Source: DATACN01 sp038215095 (GTDB lineage: Bacteria > Actinomycetota > Thermoleophilia > Solirubrobacterales > Thermoleophilaceae). Taken from it: a DNA stretch of 6,401 nucleotides. This document shows, piece after piece, positions 5,173 through 6,401 of this stretch (positions are counted from its first letter, which is position 1; each line of letters opens with the position of its first letter). Location: positions 1-6,401 of the forward strand of contig JBBQRG010000114.1 of assembly GCA_038215095.1 (NCBI GenBank), given 5' to 3'. Both the position numbers and the translations under genes were made by a program. A model generated the notes under the pieces. The model had not been told where the DNA came from. It did no database searches and saw only the letters and a program-made list of their open reading frames with translations.

Positions 5173-6401
5173 ATGGTGCTGCTCAGTGCCTTCGCGCTCC
5201 TGGCCGGCGCGGGCACCGCCCTGAGTCCGTGCGTGCTGCCCGTGCTCCCGGCCGTGCTGAGTGCGGGCGCTACCGGGGGCAGGCGCCGCCCGCTTGGCAT
5301 CGTGGCCGGGCTGACCGTGACCTTCACGGCCACTATCGTCGGCTTCGCCGCCGTGTCCGGGTCCGTGGGCATCGGGGACGCCACCCTGCGCTACATCGCC
5401 ATCGGCGCGCTCGCCCTCTTCGGCTTCGCGACGCTCGTGCCGGCGGTCGGCGACCGCATCGAGGCCCGCCTGTCGCCGCTCGCCCGCTTTGGCCCGCGCG
5501 GGATGGGCGACGGCTTCGGCTCGGGCCTCGCGGTGGGTGCCGCGCTGGGCTTCGTGTACGCGCCGTGCGCGGGCCCGATCCTCGCCGCGGTGATCACCGT
5601 CGGCGCCGCCTCCGGCCGCTCGGTCGTGGTGGGCCTGTCCTTCGCGCTGGGCAGCGCCGCGGCGCTGCTGGCGCTGGCGCTCGGCGGCCGCGCGCTGTTC
5701 GAGCGCCTGCGCCGGCGCGGCCGCGTGGCAAAGGTGCAGCGCACGCTCGGCGCGATCATGCTCTGCACCGCGCTCGCGATGGCGTTCATGCTCGACGTTC
5801 GCTTCCAGTCGGCCATCGCGAGCCACCTTCCTGCGGCGCTGGTGGACCCCACCCACTCGCTCGAGAGCTCGAGCGCCGTGCAGGATCGCCTCGCCCGGCT
5901 GCGCCCGCGCTCGCGCTTCCACTCGGTCGCGGGCGCGCGGGGGGCGAGCGCGGCGAACCTGCCGGTGCTGGGCCATGCCCCGGACTTCACCGGCACGCAG
6001 CGCTGGTTCAACACCCCGCACGGCCGGCCGCTGACCCTCGCGCGCCTGCGCGGGCGCGTCGTGCTGGTGGACTTCTGGACCTACACGTGCATCAACTGCC
6101 TGCGCACGCTGCCCTACCTGGAGGCATGGGACGCCAGGTACCGGCGCGCCGGCCTGACGATCGTCGGCGTGCACTCGCCCGAGTTCGGCTTCGAGCACGA
6201 CGCCGGCAACGTGGAGTCCGCGATCGGCCGCGAGGGCATCCGCTACCCGGTGGTGCAGGACAACCGGCTCGCCACCTGGAACGCGTGGGGCAACCAGTCC
6301 TGGCCGACCGAGTACCTGATCGACACGCGCGGCAGGGTGCGAAAGGCCGAGGAGTGGGTGGGCGGCTACGCCGAGCAGGAGAGCGCCATCCGCGCGCTGC
6401 T
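5173..6401 (+). CDS. dipZ: DipZ-type CcdA/DsbD membrane domain fused to thioredoxin-like domain (3' end outside window)
   Basis: There are 409 residues before the right edge. Residues 1-210 are a CcdA/DsbD-like membrane domain of about six segments, with its reactive pair in LSPCVLPVLP (C20) and YAPCAGPIL (C132). This domain carries electrons from cytoplasmic thioredoxin across the membrane. A linker (about 211-265) leads to a TlpA/thioredoxin-like domain outside the membrane. It opens at HAPDF (269-273), has the CINC redox motif at 306-309 within the DipZ hallmark VDFWTYTCINCLRTLPYLEA, then VGVHSPEFGFEHD and the cis-Pro-type segment WGNQSWPTEYLID (372-384). Mycobacterial DipZ has the same order plus a C-terminal carbohydrate-binding-like domain, which would lie past the edge. 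The role is thiol-disulfide reduction or isomerisation of exported proteins, perhaps cytochrome c maturation. The ATG is chosen because the frame closes at 5143-5145 and no other start intervenes; GTG at 5176 is an alternative. A normal Shine-Dalgarno is missing, the only AGGG being inside the hairpin 1 nt from the ATG. Confidence 0.93.
   Translation, partial: MVLLSAFALLAGAGTALSPCVLPVLPAVLSAGATGGRRRPLGIVAGLTVTFTATIVGFAAVSGSVGIGDATLRYIAIGALALFGFATLVPAVGDRIEARLSPLARFGPRGMGDGFGSGLAVGAALGFVYAPCAGPILAAVITVGAASGRSVVVGLSFALGSAAALLALALGGRALFERLRRRGRVAKVQRTLGAIMLCTALAMAFMLDVRFQSAIASHLPAALVDPTHSLESSSAVQDRLARLRPRSRFHSVAGARGASAANLPVLGHAPDFTGTQRWFNTPHGRPLTLARLRGRVVLVDFWTYTCINCLRTLPYLEAWDARYRRAGLTIVGVHSPEFGFEHDAGNVESAIGREGIRYPVVQDNRLATWNAWGNQSWPTEYLIDTRGRVRKAEEWVGGYAEQESAIRAL

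Noticed and set aside
5858..5875. Inverted repeat CGCTCGAG-AG-CTCGAGCG
   Set aside because: It lies within the dipZ linker codons, where Ser/Glu/Leu codons readily give CTCGAG repeats; there is no context for an operator.
5053..6198. Minus-strand open frame of 381 codons opposite dipZ
   Set aside because: Arg/Ala/Gln/Glu-rich shadow; the plus strand encodes clear CcdA and thioredoxin motifs.

Overview
This is a high-GC (roughly 70%), gene-dense chromosomal stretch with no mobile elements, RNA genes or CRISPR. Strong G/C third positions, a fused PafB/PafC-type WYL regulator, a DipZ-type CcdA-thioredoxin fusion, an EcsC-family protein, and near-leaderless genes together suggest an actinobacterium. 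The lineage may be Thermoleophilia/Solirubrobacterales, but that is an inference from gene style and not from a search.

Layout, left to right. (1) 1-1877, minus strand: a double HTH-WYL regulator (PafB-PafC fusion), cut by the left edge. (2) 1962-2969, minus: an OB-fold plus HD-domain 3'-5' exoribonuclease of the YhaM type, 84 bp upstream of the regulator in the same direction. (3) An 80-bp divergent promoter region, then 3050-3727, plus: a short-chain dehydrogenase/reductase. (4) 3724-3936 and 3939-4583, minus: a 70-residue membrane protein and, immediately upstream of it, an EcsC-family protein. These form a tight two-gene unit that converges on the dehydrogenase with overlapping stop codons. 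(5) A 45-bp divergent gap, then 4629-5138, plus: a bacterioferritin-like di-iron protein with a consensus Shine-Dalgarno. (6) After a 34-nt gap containing a perfect 8-bp hairpin, 5173 to the right edge, plus: a DipZ-type membrane thiol transporter fused to an extracytoplasmic thioredoxin domain, cut by the right edge.

The functional themes are stress response (DNA-damage-type regulator), RNA turnover, iron storage or detoxification, and extracytoplasmic thiol redox. The two plus-strand genes at the right could be co-transcribed and would link iron handling to thiol redox, but only proximity supports this. No stretch longer than 300 bases lacks a gene. I see no clearly novel multi-gene system. 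The most interesting items are the hairpin touching the dipZ start codon, the EcsC/small-membrane-protein pair, the loss of the heme-ligand Met in the ferritin, and the overlapping divergent promoter candidates.
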